From the NCBI GenBank assembly GCA_029237695.1, contig CM055265.1, forward strand, positions 78,238,447 through 78,302,446: 64,000 nucleotides of DNA, written 5' to 3'. Position numbers and translations under genes: made by a program. Position 1 is the first letter of the stretch, and every line of letters begins with the position of its first letter. This DNA comes from Conchocele bisecta. Lineage: Eukaryota > Mollusca > Bivalvia > Lucinida > Thyasiridae. The notes beneath the pieces are model-generated. The model was not told where the DNA came from, searched no databases, and was given only the letters and a program-made list of their open reading frames with translations. Below are positions 30,947 through 42,619 of this stretch, one piece after another.

Positions 30947-31385
30947 TTGTATATTGTGGACATAACATCAGTATTTGTCAATATCGGGACACCCGCTCAT
31001 AATTTAGCAATAAAATGACAGGACTTGGACAGCATTCACCTTTAGTGGACTTACAATTAGTGTGTTTTATTAGAGGCCACCTCATGCATAAATCACCATC
31101 CCTTTCTTCCCCTTTGCAAATAATTCATTTTGACCATAATCTGATAAATCCGTCCCTGGTTTATTTCTGGCTAGTGTAGATGCTGATCGGACTATGTAGC
31201 TTATGCCTGATAAATAAACAAACAATTTGCTGGAGGTTTAACATTTATATTATTAATGCATTGGCCATCAGTGAAGATCTAGATCAAACGACTCAAATGC
31301 TCTCGAGTTTGATCTAGGTCTGCACTGATCGCAAAGGCAATAAGCCTGTTTTTTAGGAGAATACGCCTCACATGAGGCTGTGAAA
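30947..31385. other. Unassigned stretch
   Basis: No gene. A GATCTAGATCAAACGACTCA palindrome at about 31275-31325 may be an old family E or B core. Confidence 0.3.
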
Positions 31386-31915
31386 AGAGAAATGGGTTTG
31401 ACATTTGTGACCGGTGTAACTCCTGTAGCCTATTTCATCAACATTGCAAAGTATACTTTACTAGCAAAGTATACTTTGAGGGATTAATCATTTATTTTTA
31501 CTGAAATGCATTATTTCATATAGAACTAACAAATGCATATATTTCATGATTAAAAGTATGCAGAATTATTATACTGAATTTATTACATTATCACAGCCAA
31601 ATTGGCTGTGATAATGTAATAAATTCAGTATAATAAAAATTAATAAATTTATCATAAAATTGAAAATTTCTCCCTCAAAGTATACTTTGCTACTAAAGTA
31701 TACTTTGCAATGTTGATGAAATAGGCTACTGATCAAATAACACATCCCTGCAGCCTTATTATGGTCTACACGCCTTGTTAGAAGCATGATGGGTGTTTCA
31801 GTGATGTACACGATGAACGGTGCAGATCCTGATCAGACTGCGGGTGCACAGGCTGATCTGGATCTACACTGGTCGCAAAACCCATAAGCCCCTTTTCCCC
31901 AGTCACAGCTATGTA
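31386..31915. repeat. Family E element split by family D
   Basis: The left end (AAATGGGTTTGACATTTGTG) and the part after 31728 (ATCAAATAACACATCCCTGC to CCCCAGTCACAG) rejoin to a continuous family E sequence when the family D insert and one CTG are taken out. Confidence 0.75.
31426..31725. repeat. Family D MITE nested in family E
   Basis: TAGCCTATTTCATCAACATT to GATGAAATAGGCTA with CTG on each side. Removing element plus one CTG gives the intact family E words GTGTAACTCCTGATCAAAT. Confidence 0.85.
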
Positions 31916-32227
31916 TTATTTTGATGCTTTAAGGAGGAGTCTGGTCAAACAGTCGCCGTATGGTATTAGAACTATTGTATCGCCCCACGTCACATATTAA
32001 AGCTATTATACGATTCTCTTTGTGGTATTGTCCACCTTTTGTCGAAAGACTTTTTGTCGGTCACCGTCAATACTTTAATATAAGCAGATGTTTGATGGAC
32101 GAATTAAAGGTGATAAGATCATACAAAGATGCTGAACAGTGGCTTGTGGGCAGGAAATATTATGTGGTTTCTTCTTTGGGATTGTCTACAAATCCCCAAC
32201 CAAGATGAAATAATAATAGGCTGCGTT

Positions 32228-32345
32228 TAACCAATTTCATGCTGGGGTATGAAACAAATTGAAATAATATTCGCTATTTTCATCCTTTTTCTCAAAAGTA
32301 TATGTTGTCACCACTCATTGGAACTGTCTCGACGAGACTGCCGTG
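32228..32345. repeat. Family I half element
   Basis: TAACCAATTTCATGCTGGGG to ACTGTCTCGACGAGAC. Right arm missing. Confidence 0.55.
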
Positions 32346-32458
32346 CATTATTAAGATTTCTTTTTCTTTTTGTCAGTTAACTAAGCCGCAGAATGTACTG
32401 TGAAAAATATTTAAATAAATATTTTCTGTAAATTACCATAAAATTACAGAGAAGTATG

Positions 32459-32701
32459 TTAACCCTTTGACCGCTATCATATTTTTTTTGTCGCCTGCTG
32501 TTTATTTTCTATTTTCCATTTTTATCATCAAAAACATGCTTTAACAGCACTTTAGAATAATTTACAACATGCTTTGACAGCACTTCAAAATCATTTCCAT
32601 TGGAAATGATTCTAAAGTGCTGTCAAACCATGTTTTTATTGAGAAATAAGGCAAGATATAAAAGCAACAGCAGACGACAATTGTTGTGTGTGTAGGGTTA
32701 A
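32459..32701. repeat. TTAA-flanked MITE, family A
   Basis: TTAACCCTTTGACCGCTATC to TGTGTGTAGGGTTAA. Confidence 0.8.
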
Positions 32702-32784
32702 ACTAGAAAATGTATTTGAAGAACAGAGAATCCCCAGCTACCGCTTTGACACCGGTTCTAAGACGAGGCAAAATTGCAAAATTC

Positions 32785-33142
32785 TAAGTCCACAAGGGGG
32801 AGATTAATCTATGACCTGGGGGTCGAATCCAAAATCGAGATTCACTTTGCGCATCTACACACCATACGGAAGCTATTTACCAATGATCATGTCTCCACAT
32901 CAGTGTCTAAAAGTCCATAAGGGGGAGATAATCCATGACCCAGGGGGTCAAATAAAAAAGGAAATTCACTTTGCACATGCACATACCATAAGGAAGGTTA
33001 CACACCAAGCTTGACACGCCTCTAAATATTACGTTTAACATTTTTACAAGTTACAAGGTTTGTGATGGACAGATGGGACGTACAGAAGGACAGACAAGGG
33101 TACCACTATATGCCCCCTCCACTAGTTATTGTGGTGGGCATA
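32785..33142. repeat. Interspersed repeat with internal duplication
   Basis: GTCCACAAGGGGGAGATTAA and GTCCATAAGGGGGAGATAAT start two similar units, each followed by CATGACC-GGGGTC-type words and ATTCACTTTGC. It ends with a GGACAGATGGGACG tail and a TGGTGGGCATAAAA word. Confidence 0.5.
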
Positions 33143-33225
33143 AAATGTGCACATGCTCATGCACATAAATGACTCAAAACTGAGCACCTTGGAGTTTCCA
33201 GGGTAATTCCAATGATAAATGTGAC

Positions 33226-33452
33226 TGTGACTGTGACTGGAGAAATGGGGCTTATGGGATATGTGACCAGTGTAACACCTGACCAGATAGCACACTCTTG
33301 TAACCTCATAACAATCTATATTGCTTGTTAGAAGCATGACAGGTGTTTCATTGCTGGAATGGCGAACAGTGCAGATCCTGATCAGACTGTACACAGGCAC
33401 AGATCTTATCTGAAACCCATAAGCCCCATTTCTCCAGTCACAGCTACAAATT
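33226..33452. repeat. Family E element
   Basis: GTGACTGTGACTGGAGAAAT to ATTTCTCCAGTCACAGCTAC; the core GCAGATCCTGATCAGACTGT is intact. Confidence 0.75.
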
Positions 33453-33464
33453 TGCAACCTGATA

Positions 33465-34000
33465 TGTAGCGGTGACTGGAGAAATGCGACTTATGGGATT
33501 TGTGACCTGATCAAATAGCACACCTGTAGCCTATTTCATCAACATTGCAAATAGTAGCAAAGTATACTTTGAGGGAGAAATCTTCAATTTTATGATAAAT
33601 TTTTTAATTTTTATTATACTGAATTTATTACATTATCACAGCCAATTTGGCTGTGATAATGTAATAAATTCAGTATAATAATTCTGCATACTTTTAATCA
33701 TGAACTATATGCATTTGTTAGTTCTATATGAAATAATGCATTTCAGGAAAAATAAATGATTACTCCCTCAAAGTATACTTTGCTAGTAAAGTATACTTTG
33801 CAATGTTGATGAAATAGGCTACAGTAGCCTGATTTATAATGATATATAATGTTTGTTAGAAGCATTACAGGAGTCTTTCATTAATTGAATGGCGAACAGT
33901 GCATATCTTGATCAGACTGGGCAGACACATAGGCTGATCTGGTTCTACATTGGTTGCAAAACCCATAAGCCCCATTTCTCCAGTCACAGCCACATTTATG
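33465..34000. repeat. Family E element split by family D
   Basis: GTGACTGGAGAAATGCGACT and, after the insert, TAGCCTGATTTATAATGATA to ATTTCTCCAGTCACAGCCAC. Confidence 0.75.
33527..33820. repeat. Family D MITE nested in family E
   Basis: TAGCCTATTTCATCAACATT to GATGAAATAGGCTA with CTG at the left and CAG at the right. It sits at a different point of family E from the 31426 insertion. A short deletion in the left arm is visible against the 47249 copy. Confidence 0.8.
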
Positions 34001-34138
34001 TTTGTTTGTTGTGCAATCATGAACAGCTATTTATTATAAGAGTTAAATGACATTTAAGCCATCAAAACTGTCATGTTTGTAAGGACTGTGCTTTAAATGT
34101 GTAATCAAACTACAAATTTTCTTTTGATTGTGTCATAA

Positions 34139-34375
34139 ATTAAATCTTATTTTATTTGTCGTCTGCTGTTTATTTTCTATTTTCAATTTTTATCATCAAA
34201 AACATGCTTTGACAACACTAGAATAATTTACAACATGCTTTGACAGCACGTCAGAATCATTTCCATTGGAAATGATTCTGAAATGCTGTCAAAACATGTT
34301 TTTATTGAGAAATAAGGCTTGATATAAAAGCAACAGCAGACGACAATTGTTGTGAGTAGCAAGGACTATTAGCAT
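34139..34375. repeat. Family A MITE, ends decayed
   Basis: GTCGTCTGCTGTTTATTTTC, the TTTCCATTGGAAATG turn and AGCAGACGACAATTGTTG are clear. The outer CCCTT/TTAA parts are lost. Confidence 0.65.
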
Positions 34376-34485
34376 GTTTGCAAATGTTGTATAAAAATAT
34401 ATAACTGATGATTCCATGAAATTGTTGAAATTTGTAGTTAGTCACCTAACATTTTATGGAAGGTATGTGTGCGTGCTTAGCCCAT

Positions 34486-34630
34486 TTTAGGAGGATACAC
34501 CATTGTGTTTGTGGAAACCCTTAACCATTTTCTATTATTATGTGCTTAGAAATGTATGTTGTAACTACCAGTTGAACCATCATGTCGAGAGGGTTAAAAT
34601 AAGTGGTTATAACATACACGAGAAATCTGA
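34486..34630. repeat. Family I, old copy
   Basis: CATTTTAGGAGGATACACCA and AAATGTATGTTGTAACTACC with a mutated ACCATCATGTCGAGAGGGTT core. Confidence 0.5.
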
Positions 34631-34829
34631 TGTATGTACCCTCAAAAACTATTAACAAAAAAATTGTTTATGCTATGTCGTTTGACCTTGACTGCATGGG
34701 ATATAGAAATGAAAATATGAATGATGTCAGATGACAAATAAGTATATGAATGAAGTTTCAAGCCAATCTGACTTACGGTAAACGATAGTAGGTAGCCGAA
34801 AACTGTACCCAATATTTATTTTGGGTTAC

Positions 34830-35077
34830 TTAACTCTTTGCATGCTGGGAAACTTGTGGGCTATAAATAGTTCAAAAATAGCAGATGACAATTCATTATA
34901 TTTTCTTTTATTTCTCCTTGTAAATATCATGAATATGTCTTGGAATTTCATTAGAATTGAGTCCTGAGGACTCAATTCTAATGAAATTCCAAGACATATT
35001 TACAGAGAGAAATAAAACATATACAAGTACTCCTAATTCGTTTGGCGGATATTTTCTCCGCTAGCATGCAGAGTTAA
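34830..35077. repeat. TTAA-flanked MITE, family H
   Basis: TTAACTCTTTGCATGCTGGG to GCTAGCATGCAGAGTTAA, in the opposite orientation to the 30703 copy. Confidence 0.8.
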
Positions 35078-35369
35078 TAAAATAAAGGTGTATCCCAAAG
35101 GTAATTGATTAATGATAGATAATGTAAATGTGGTGAATTCTACACACTCCCAGCTCTTGCTGTGGTTGTAATCAGATCTGAACTGAGACAGTGGCATATG
35201 CAGCAGCTTGTAAAATGGACCTCTAGGTATGCACTATATATACTGAGCAAAAAAAGAAACTTTACTGTCATTAATGTGTCGTAACTTTTTCATTTCTACG
35301 TGTATATACACGCTACCTGTGTCAAAATGTCGGTCAAGAGTGCCCCTATCTTGTCTGTATCTGATTTGT

Positions 35370-35692
35370 TATGGCCCCGTAGCAAGTCTCTGTCCAAAAT
35401 TTATATCCCAGTAAACTCCCACGCCGAACTAATTTCCGTAACCGTGAGGCGCAGTTAAAATAATTCTTAAGAAAACGAAAATAAACACATTTTCTTGATG
35501 AATTTATTTCAAATGCTGGATTTATAAGGAATTATAATGGCCTTTTTGGTGGAATTTATCGGGGTATGAACTTGGAAAAGTCGCGGGAATACTGGACGAA
35601 GGCCTTTCGGCCTTCGTCCAGTATTCCCGCGACTTTTCTAAGTTTATACCCCGATAAATTCCACAAAAAGGCCATTCATTCCTACAATGATT
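35370..35692 (-). repeat. Family F element inserted in the Tc1 copy
   Basis: It contains AGCAAGTCTCTGTCCAAAAT (tail part) and then the hairpin TCGCGGGAATACTGGACGAA. The order is reversed relative to 38511 and 49741, so the family F unit is hairpin plus about 200 bases of tail and here lies in the opposite orientation. Confidence 0.7.
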
Positions 35693-35740
35693 GAACATTC
35701 GGTACAAAGTCCAAAACATACACAAATTTGTTTGACAGAT

Positions 35741-36746
35741 ATGCCGCGTTTATCACAAGCGCATAAAAATCAGGCAATTGGGATGCTTTGAGCTGACGTT
35801 GCTCCCGTTACCGTCAGTAGGGTGTTTGGTTGCAGCCGCATAGCCATTTTCAATTTGATTATGCGTATGCAGCAAACTGGGGATGTGGCTGATCATCCTA
35901 GGGCAGGGCGACTGCGTGTTACAACGCTGCGTCAAGATTGGGCAATCCGACTGGTTCCAGCGGGCAACCGTTACGGCACGCCAATACCGCGTGTCCCGGC
36001 AGACGATGTGTAATCTTCTAAGACGCCAGGAATGACCTGTAAGGGTGTACGGCCATACACCGGCAGTATTTTGACGAATCGTCACCGCCGTGCCAGACTG
36101 CAATCGTCATTGGCGTCGACGTGACTGGGGTACCATACTGTTCAGCGACTAGTTGTGCTTCAATCTCAGCCACGCCAACGGCCGGCAGTCAGTGTATCGC
36201 CGTAAAAGTGAACGCTACGCACAAATGTGCATTCGTGGAAACATGAATGCCACTCGCTACATAAACAAAATTCTTAGTGCAGAGGCGATCCCTTTTCTGG
36301 AGAGACACGGCGCAGGAACATTCCAACAGGACAATGCGTGTCCGCATACGGCTATCGCCACTCGAAACCATTTGGCCGCTAGCAACATCAACATTTTGCC
36401 GTGGCCAGCTGTCTCCCAAGACTTGAATCCCATAGAACATATATGGGATGAGCTGATGAGACATGTGCGACAACGGCATGTGCCGAACAATGTGAACGAG
36501 CTGGCCAACGCACTAGTCAGGAAATGGAACGCTGTTCCCAACGCCGTGGTCCAAAATTACGTCAATTCCATGCAACGTCGCGGCAATGCACTAATAAACG
36601 TGGTGGACACAACAGATATTAAACAGATATCAGTTCAATTTCGACCTAACAGAAAACATTATCTCATTGATAACATCAACCAGAAATGCAAAAATGGAAA
36701 CTTGTGTTTTTCAGTTTTGCACCTTGTTCCCTTAATTGTCACTTGA
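35741..36746 (+). pseudogene. Tc1-type transposase pseudogene
   Basis: The start MPRLSQAHKNQAIGML is followed by TGA at 35789 where an Arg codon (CGA) is expected. The helix-turn-helix part follows (TVSRVFGCSRIAIFNLI, then GRLRVTT). A frame change occurs near 35955. Further in-frame stops precede the first catalytic Asp (ILFSD, followed by TAG). From 36153 a clean 197-codon stretch carries FNLSHANGRQSVYRRKSERY, then a deletion near 36235 removing roughly forty residues, then the second Asp in FQQDNACPHTA and the Glu in DLNPIEHIWDEL, 34 residues apart (DD34E, Tc1 group). Several lesions are C-to-T changes at CpG, the signature of methylation-driven decay. Not functional. Confidence 0.88.
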
Positions 36747-36841
36747 CATATATATATCAACATCATTGATGTATCTCTTGAAATGACCTAGATATGAACA
36801 AAATAGGTACAGTAAAGTTTCTTTTTTCGCTCAGTATATAA

Positions 36842-37044
36842 CGTAGCCCTAGATCAGCATGTACATCTGTACTGCAGTCGTGTCCTTGTCTATACCGTTT
36901 GTCTGTAGTCAAAGAGACAACACTGTTTACAGGTCTTATGTTATACTGGTAACTTTTCAATAATACATTAATGAGAAATAAGGAAAATATTTGGTATTTT
37001 CCATCGGTACAAAATGGAGAATTCGGAGAATGCAATTACAATAT
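36842..37044. other. Unassigned, weak family I traces
   Basis: ATGAGAAATAAGGAAAATAT and ATTTTCCATCGG resemble family I/A arms. Nothing else. Confidence 0.25.
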
Positions 37045-37440
37045 AGTGAAACCTCTCTAAACCGAACAACCTTGCGACATCGAAGTATTAAATTATGACC
37101 GATTTCATTATCAAATATCGCTGAGTGTTCATGATTGCAATGCACACAGTCATGTATTTCAGTGCTCTTACATCGGAATTACAGTGGAACATCTCTATAC
37201 CGGACACCCTGTTTAGAGATGTTCCACTGTAGGACCTCTCTAAACCGGACACCCAGCAAACATGAGTATGCTTAATTTTAATTAAATTAATTGTGACTTT
37301 CTCAGATTATAATGCATGCTCATGATTGTAAAAATACACATGCATGTCTTGACAAGCTCATCTGTCTTACGGTGGAACATCTCTAAACCGGACACCCTGG
37401 GGACCTCCCAGGGTGTCCGGTTTAGAGAGGTTCCACCGTA
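37045..37440. repeat. Family G cluster, three hairpin units
   Basis: Repeated CCTCTCTAAACCG(G/A)ACA words in both orientations. The last unit (37370-37440) is a near-perfect hairpin around GGGGACCTCCC. GATTGCAATGCACACAGTCA matches the spacer in the 2704 and 22339 copies. Confidence 0.65.
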
Positions 37441-38261
37441 GTAAAAACTTAAATTATTTGCTTTTGTCCCGTAGTAGCTCCAATTTGGAATTGCATGTTT
37501 AATAGGCAAAAGAAAATTAATTTGCAGATGCTTAGCCGTATACCCACCTCTAAAGTATATATTACTGACAAATTATTATTTTATTTAGATTTTTTAAAAT
37601 ATAGAAAATGTGTGTACATGTATTTCGCCCCCAGTCTTGCTAGAGCCGACATGCATATAGTGTTTGGACTGTATGTGTCCGTGTGTGTGTGTCCGTGGCT
37701 CCATGGCATTGTGTGCCAACAGGCCACATTTTCTTGTTTATACTACGTTTACTCGTATTTCAATATATATAAACAATAAATAGTATAAAAGAAAATATTT
37801 AGGATTTTGCACAAACAAAAAGGTCTTAGCATGAAATATGTTAACTGGTCCAAACTAGCATATCAACCCTTTTATCACAGGCAGCCCCAATGTGGAATTG
37901 CATGTTTATCCAGGAAAGGGATGGTGTAGTCTGAGTGGCCCCTTACTGTGAGAGGGAGCGGAGGAATTTGCTGGTAAATTTATTTCATGTTAAGATTGAT
38001 TGTCGGAAGTCAGATCTGTGGTCAGATAAACAGCTAAAGACCTGGGACAGGTGAAAGCTGAGGTCACTGCAGTCAGTGGGAGACCACCAACAGCAGCTTG
38101 TTGGTTAGTCATTGTGACTCTAATCTGACTAATGCTTCTCACTAACCAGACAAAGATTGCACTTACAGTGTTACATATGGCATGTACTACACCAAAGCAG
38201 GGTTTATGGGATTTGTGGTTAGCATAGCCCCAGATCAGCCCGCACGCATGAATAGTGTAAA
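37441..38261. other. Unassigned stretch, one family E trace
   Basis: No gene. GGGTTTATGGGATTTGTGG at about 38200 then CCCAGATCAGCCCGCACGCA is a family E scrap. The ORF at 37495-37779 has no domain. Confidence 0.3.
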
Positions 38262-38436
38262 ATTGCTTTTTCAAAATAAAATCAATATTTGACCAAATTT
38301 CACAAAATAAAAGTCTAAGGGCTCATTCTTAAATTTTAAAAATGTAATGTTATCAAAAAAATAAATATTGTTTTTGCATTGCTTATATAAATATAGCCGT
38401 AAAATTTGGGTATGTTTTTATTGAAACAGACAGTAG
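38262..38436. repeat. Family L right arm
   Basis: AAAATCAATATTTGACCAAA to ATTGAAACAGACAGTA parallels the right arm of the 23677 element. Confidence 0.55.
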
Positions 38437-38510
38437 TTATTGGATCTGCTCAAATAAAATGGTGCATTTGGTGAATATAGATCATGTGCAAATCATTATA
38501 GGAATGAATG

Positions 38511-38856
38511 GCCTTTTTGTGGAATTTATCGGGGTATAAACTTGGAAAAGTCTCTGGAATACTGGACGAAGGCCGGAAGGCCTCGTCCAGTATTCCCACG
38601 ACTTTTCCAAGTATATATCCCCGATAAATTCCACAAAAAGGCCATTCATTCCTTATAATTCCAGCATTTGAAATAAATTAATCAAGAAAATGTGTTTATT
38701 TTCCGTTTTCTTAAGAATTATTTTAACTGCGCCTCACGGTTACGGAAAGTAGTTCGGCGTGGGAGTTTACTGGGATATAAATTTTGGACAGAGACTTGCT
38801 ACGGACCAATCAAATGTTAGGGAATTGTGTAAATATTTTTGTGCTGGAATTATTAC
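38511..38856 (+). repeat. Family F element, hairpin plus tail
   Basis: The hairpin GGAATGAATGGCCTTTTTGT to AAGGCCATTCATTCC, then a tail bounded by TTATAATTCCAGCA and TGCTGGAATTATTA containing CGGCGTGGGAGTTTACTGGG. Confidence 0.7.
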
Positions 38857-39328
38857 ATATTAAATATCTGAGGTACAGTTAGTAATAATCCAATCATACT
38901 AATGTTTTTATTATGCGTTGCTGGAATTAATGAACTCCTGGAAAATGTGGTTGTTTGTTGTTCGATTTAAGGGTCCCAATTGGCTCTTATGCCTTGAATA
39001 CCTGCGGTCCAAGTCGCTACAGGCACACCTGGGTAGAACCAGCTGGTAGAGCGAGAAATACAATTGTATTTCAGTAACTCAAGTGCCGGGATCCAGGGCC
39101 TGCCGAGTGACAGATAGAGGTTGTAACCTCTCAGCTATAAACTCTGGAAAATGTGGCCAGCCAACAGTCCTAGTTCAAAACCCCTATGTTTTGCACGGAC
39201 TGGAGAAATTGGGCTTATGGCATTTTGGGTCAGCGCAGATCCTGATTTTCAGGCACATTCAAGCAGTCTGATTATATGTACTGTTTGTAGTACACAAATA
39301 TATCAGGACATGTGATTTACTGACTGAA
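38857..39328. other. Unassigned stretch with family E scrap
   Basis: GGACTGGAGAAATTGGGCTT at about 39198 and GTCAGCGCAGATCCTGATTT are family E remnants. No gene. Confidence 0.3.
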
Positions 39329-39432
39329 TGTTTTGTTTGTTTGTTTGTTTGTTTGTTTGTTTGTTTGTTTGTTTGTTTGTTTGTTTGTTTGTTTGTTTGT
39401 TTGTTTGTTTGTTTGTTTGTTTGTTTGTTTGA
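39329..39432. repeat. (TTTG)n microsatellite
   Basis: About 25 uninterrupted TTTG units. The - strand Thr-Asn-Lys-Gln ORF across it is an artefact. Confidence 0.95.
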
Positions 39433-39639
39433 GAATCACTTGGCCCTCCCAAAAGCTGTAGGATCAGTAATAATCTTACTACTTTTATAATGGGCAATAA
39501 CCCAATTCAACTCCCAGGTAACTAAAGAGCCAAAGATAAAAACGTACCTGAGGGCCAAACCAAGCAAATCGTGATTCCTATAAGGTGGAACCCATACCGT
39601 TAATTTACGCCGTCTCATTCGTCCGACCACCACCCATGC
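39433..39639. other. Unassigned stretch
   Basis: Nothing recognised. Confidence 0.3.
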
Positions 39640-39740
39640 AGGGCCTGATCAGACTGCGCGGGTGCTGCACAGTCTGATCTGGGGCTACACTGGTCGAATA
39701 ACCCATAAGCCCCATTTCTCCAGTCACAGCCACATATACT
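39640..39740. repeat. Family E right half
   Basis: GGGCCTGATCAGACTGCGCG to TTTCTCCAGTCACAGCCACA. Confidence 0.6.
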
Positions 39741-40225
39741 GGCCTTGACAAGGATATAATGGGCATGGTCAGACAGTCGGAGGTCATGTGAAAAACACCC
39801 TACCCTGATGGACATCTGAATTAATTAGTCCCTGGTATACAAGCTGATCAAACCACACAGGTGCGCACAAAATTGACCTGTGATCCGTTTTCAAATGTGG
39901 TATCGAATTCAATGACTTTAATTCACATATTGCGGTATCTACAAATGTAGTGAAAACTGGCTACTGTGTAGTTTCTGGTTATCATGATCTTCAGCATAAA
40001 TACAGGAATGTCAGAGGAGTAGAAAGGTCATTGAGGTTAAACTCAGGAACAGGTAGGGAAATCCCCTTCTCTTTTGCCTGGTATGGCGGTCAAATTCCGA
40101 CCAGGGCAGGTATATTTATAGGTACTGTTCTCTTTGTTTAGAAAGTCGCCTTATCATGTTCCGCACTAGCTGGTTCATGTCAATAGTAACTCAGCTGTTG
40201 TTATTCTTCTGGCTTCATGACTACT
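39741..40225. other. Unassigned stretch
   Basis: No gene or named repeat. Confidence 0.3.
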
Positions 40226-40470
40226 TTAACCCTTTCAACACCACAGGCCTGTATTGGCAAACAGTGTAGATCCAGATGAGCCGGTTCGTAACGAGCCGTC
40301 TCATCAGGATCTGCACTTTTTGCAAGTGATTTTCATATTTTTGACAGCAAAAACAGCCCCTTTTCATACATAAATGGACTGGTCTGAAAATAATTTTGAA
40401 TCAGTTTGTGATGATTGGATTGGTTGCAAAATTAACATATCAAAATCCATTTCAGTGAGAAAGGGTTCAT
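40226..40470. repeat. Family B MITE, right TTAA mutated
   Basis: TTAACCCTTTCAACACCACA, core CGTAACGAGCCGTCTCATCA, end GAGAAAGGGTTCA. Confidence 0.7.
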
Positions 40471-40616
40471 TTGTGGTACTAAGTACTATTTCAGTTCATG
40501 TAAAATTACATTTTCTAACTTAGTTATTATATTTTAGACAAGTACAGGCACATGGAGGTGATTTACTTGTTTATTGTTGTCTATGTGGTTGACACATTGC
40601 GTTTTAGGATGTACAT

Positions 40617-40858
40617 ATGGCTGGAATTGGAGAAATGGGGCTTATGGGTTTTGTGACCAGCGTAGCTCCTCAGATCAGATACCACACTCATGTAGCCCGA
40701 TAATGATCTATATTGAGTGTTAGAAATCTGACAGGTGTTTCATTGATGTAATGGCGAATAGTGCAGATCCTGATCAGACTGTGCGGATGCACAGGCTGAT
40801 CTGGGTCTACACTGCTCGCAAAACCCATAAGCCCCATTTTTCCATTTACAGACACATA
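40617..40858. repeat. Family E element
   Basis: TGGAGAAATGGGGCTTATGG to AAGCCCCATTTTTCCATTTA. One of the fuller copies, with CTGATCAGACTGTGCGGATG in the core. Confidence 0.75.
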
Positions 40859-40907
40859 TCTGTTGAAGCAGGTACTAAAACCTTTTAATGAATTCAGCAA
40901 TTACACT

Positions 40908-41133
40908 TTAACCCTTCTCATGCTGAGGATACGCCTTTATTATGTTTGCGGAAAATCCAAAATATTTTCTTTCTATGTGCTCAGAAGTATATCTCTTGAC
41001 CACCATTTGAACCGTCTTGTTAAGACGGTTCAAATGAGTGGTCACAACAGATACTTTCATTGAGAAATAACAAAAATAAAATATTTAAAAAAGTTCATAC
41101 CCATAAAGGTGTATTCCGCATGTAATGGGTTAA
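40908..41133. repeat. TTAA-flanked MITE, family I
   Basis: TTAACCCTTCTCATGCTGAG to GCATGTAATGGGTTAA, core GAACCGTCTTGTTAAGACGG. Confidence 0.8.
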
Positions 41134-41378
41134 TAGACAATCCCAAGTGGCGTATAATTTGCTAGATTATAATCCACTTGACAATACACTGTACTTGTAT
41201 TATGTAATATGAATACCAATAGAATTCTATTTCAAATGTCACCAGATGGCCCGTTAGATGTACGTGTAATGGAGCATTACGTGGTATTAGGATGCGTATG
41301 CCTTCATAATGTAAAGGAAGAGTGTGTGGGTGGGTATTATTATGAGCGTGCAGCTAGATGTGTACATGCGCAAAATGC

Positions 41379-41593
41379 CTTGACCCTTCCTACGCTGTTG
41401 ACGGAAATTGCCGTCTGCTGTTTTTCATTTTTGCTTTAATTCTTAACAAAAAACTGGTTTTGACAGCACATGAGAATCGTCTCCGCTGGAGACGATTCTC
41501 ATGTGTTGTCAAAACCAGGTTTTTGTTGAGAAATATTGAAAATAAAACATTTCCAGCAGACGACAACATTTAATTCAGCGTAGTAACGGTTAA
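41379..41593. repeat. Family A MITE
   Basis: TTGACCCTTCCTACGCTGTT to GCGTAGTAACGGTTAA; centre GAATCGTCTCCGCTGGAGAC. The left flank is TTGA, one base off TTAA. Confidence 0.75.
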
Positions 41594-42067
41594 GCCCACA
41601 ACATGCACTGTCGCAATATATTGTTAATTTGCATATAAGATTGTGACAGAGAGCACCATTTACATCTGCATATGTGCTATAGACAAAATTGTTACCCCGC
41701 TCCATACCTCTCGCAATGGTAGCAATTTAACCCCATCTCTTTAATGTAACACATGGAAGAGTGATTTTTGCAATCGGTTATCTGGCGTGTTTGATATGTA
41801 TCGATATACAACTGTCAACGCTGTATCAATAAATTATTAATAAAGAACATACACATGCAGAAATTGGTTATTTTACCGTGTCAAAGTGTTTAATATCTGA
41901 CATTTACATGTATATCTTGTAAATTTGAAATCTTCATTTCGTTATGTTGAATGTTGAAGAACAACTAGAGAAAAGATGACTTCCACGGGAAAATGTTTCC
42001 TCTGTTCTATTATTGTTGGTAATTTACTAGTTCTACATCAAATATTATTTGTTTAAAGGTATAAAAC
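41594..42067. other. Unassigned AT-rich stretch
   Basis: No gene or named repeat. Confidence 0.3.
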
Positions 42068-42212
42068 ATACAGTTTACTAAACATCAACAGTTTACATAA
42101 CATCAACAGTTTACATAACATCAACAGTTTACATAACATCAACAGTTTACATAACATCAACAGTTTACAATCAACAGTTTACATAACATCAACAGTTTAC
42201 ATAACATCAACA
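42068..42212. repeat. 18-bp minisatellite, about eight units
   Basis: Unit ACAGTTTACATAACATCA, nearly perfect, with one shortened unit at about 42169. Confidence 0.9.
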
Positions 42213-42374
42213 GGTTTGGGTATGCACTTCGGTTGCTCACATTTTTTGAATGGGTCAAATTGTAGCTGTAGATAACATATCGGAGGCGAATTATTGTAGC
42301 TAGATATGTGCATGTCCCGAGTGTGTGTGTGTCAAGTGCATAAGTCTGTATGTGCACCCAAAATCTGTTTTAAA

Positions 42375-42600
42375 TGCCTTGCATCTCTGCAACCGTACAT
42401 AGAATTGGCTTGAAACTGCATGTAGTTATTTATCATCATCCATATTTTTATTCTATTGCCCCCCAAGCGGCTATCATGCTCATGGTGAAGGTGAAATTAC
42501 CTAAAAATTTGTGTCAAATTTGCTATTTTTACAGAAAACACCCACGGCTCGATATGCGGGCTATAGTGCTAACTTTTGCCATCTTGTGTCCCATGATTCA
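42375..42600. repeat. Decayed interspersed repeat
   Basis: TTGGCTTGAAACTGCATGTA and CATCATCCATATTTTTATTC align with words in 3690-4155. Confidence 0.4.
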
Positions 42601-42619
42601 TATATTATATCATATCTGA

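Larger units (their letters stand above)
35241..36836 (+). mobile_element. Tc1/mariner transposon, decayed
   Basis: The terminal repeats TACTGAGCAAAAAAAGAAAC (left) and the complement of GTTTCTTTTTTCGCTCAGTA (right) extend about 28 bases with one mismatch. TA flanks both ends. The interior has a broken DD34E transposase on the + strand. A family F insert of about 320 bases (35370-35692) lies in the 5' untranslated part. Confidence 0.88.

Noticed and set aside
36189..36541. Two - strand ORFs over the transposase
   Set aside because: Shadows of the Tc1 transposase frame on the + strand.
39303..39497. Thr-Asn-Lys-Gln repeat ORF on the - strand
   Set aside because: Translation of a TTTG microsatellite.
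42068..42212. Possible CRISPR-like array
   Set aside because: Units are contiguous 18-bp tandem repeats without spacers, and the genome is eukaryotic.
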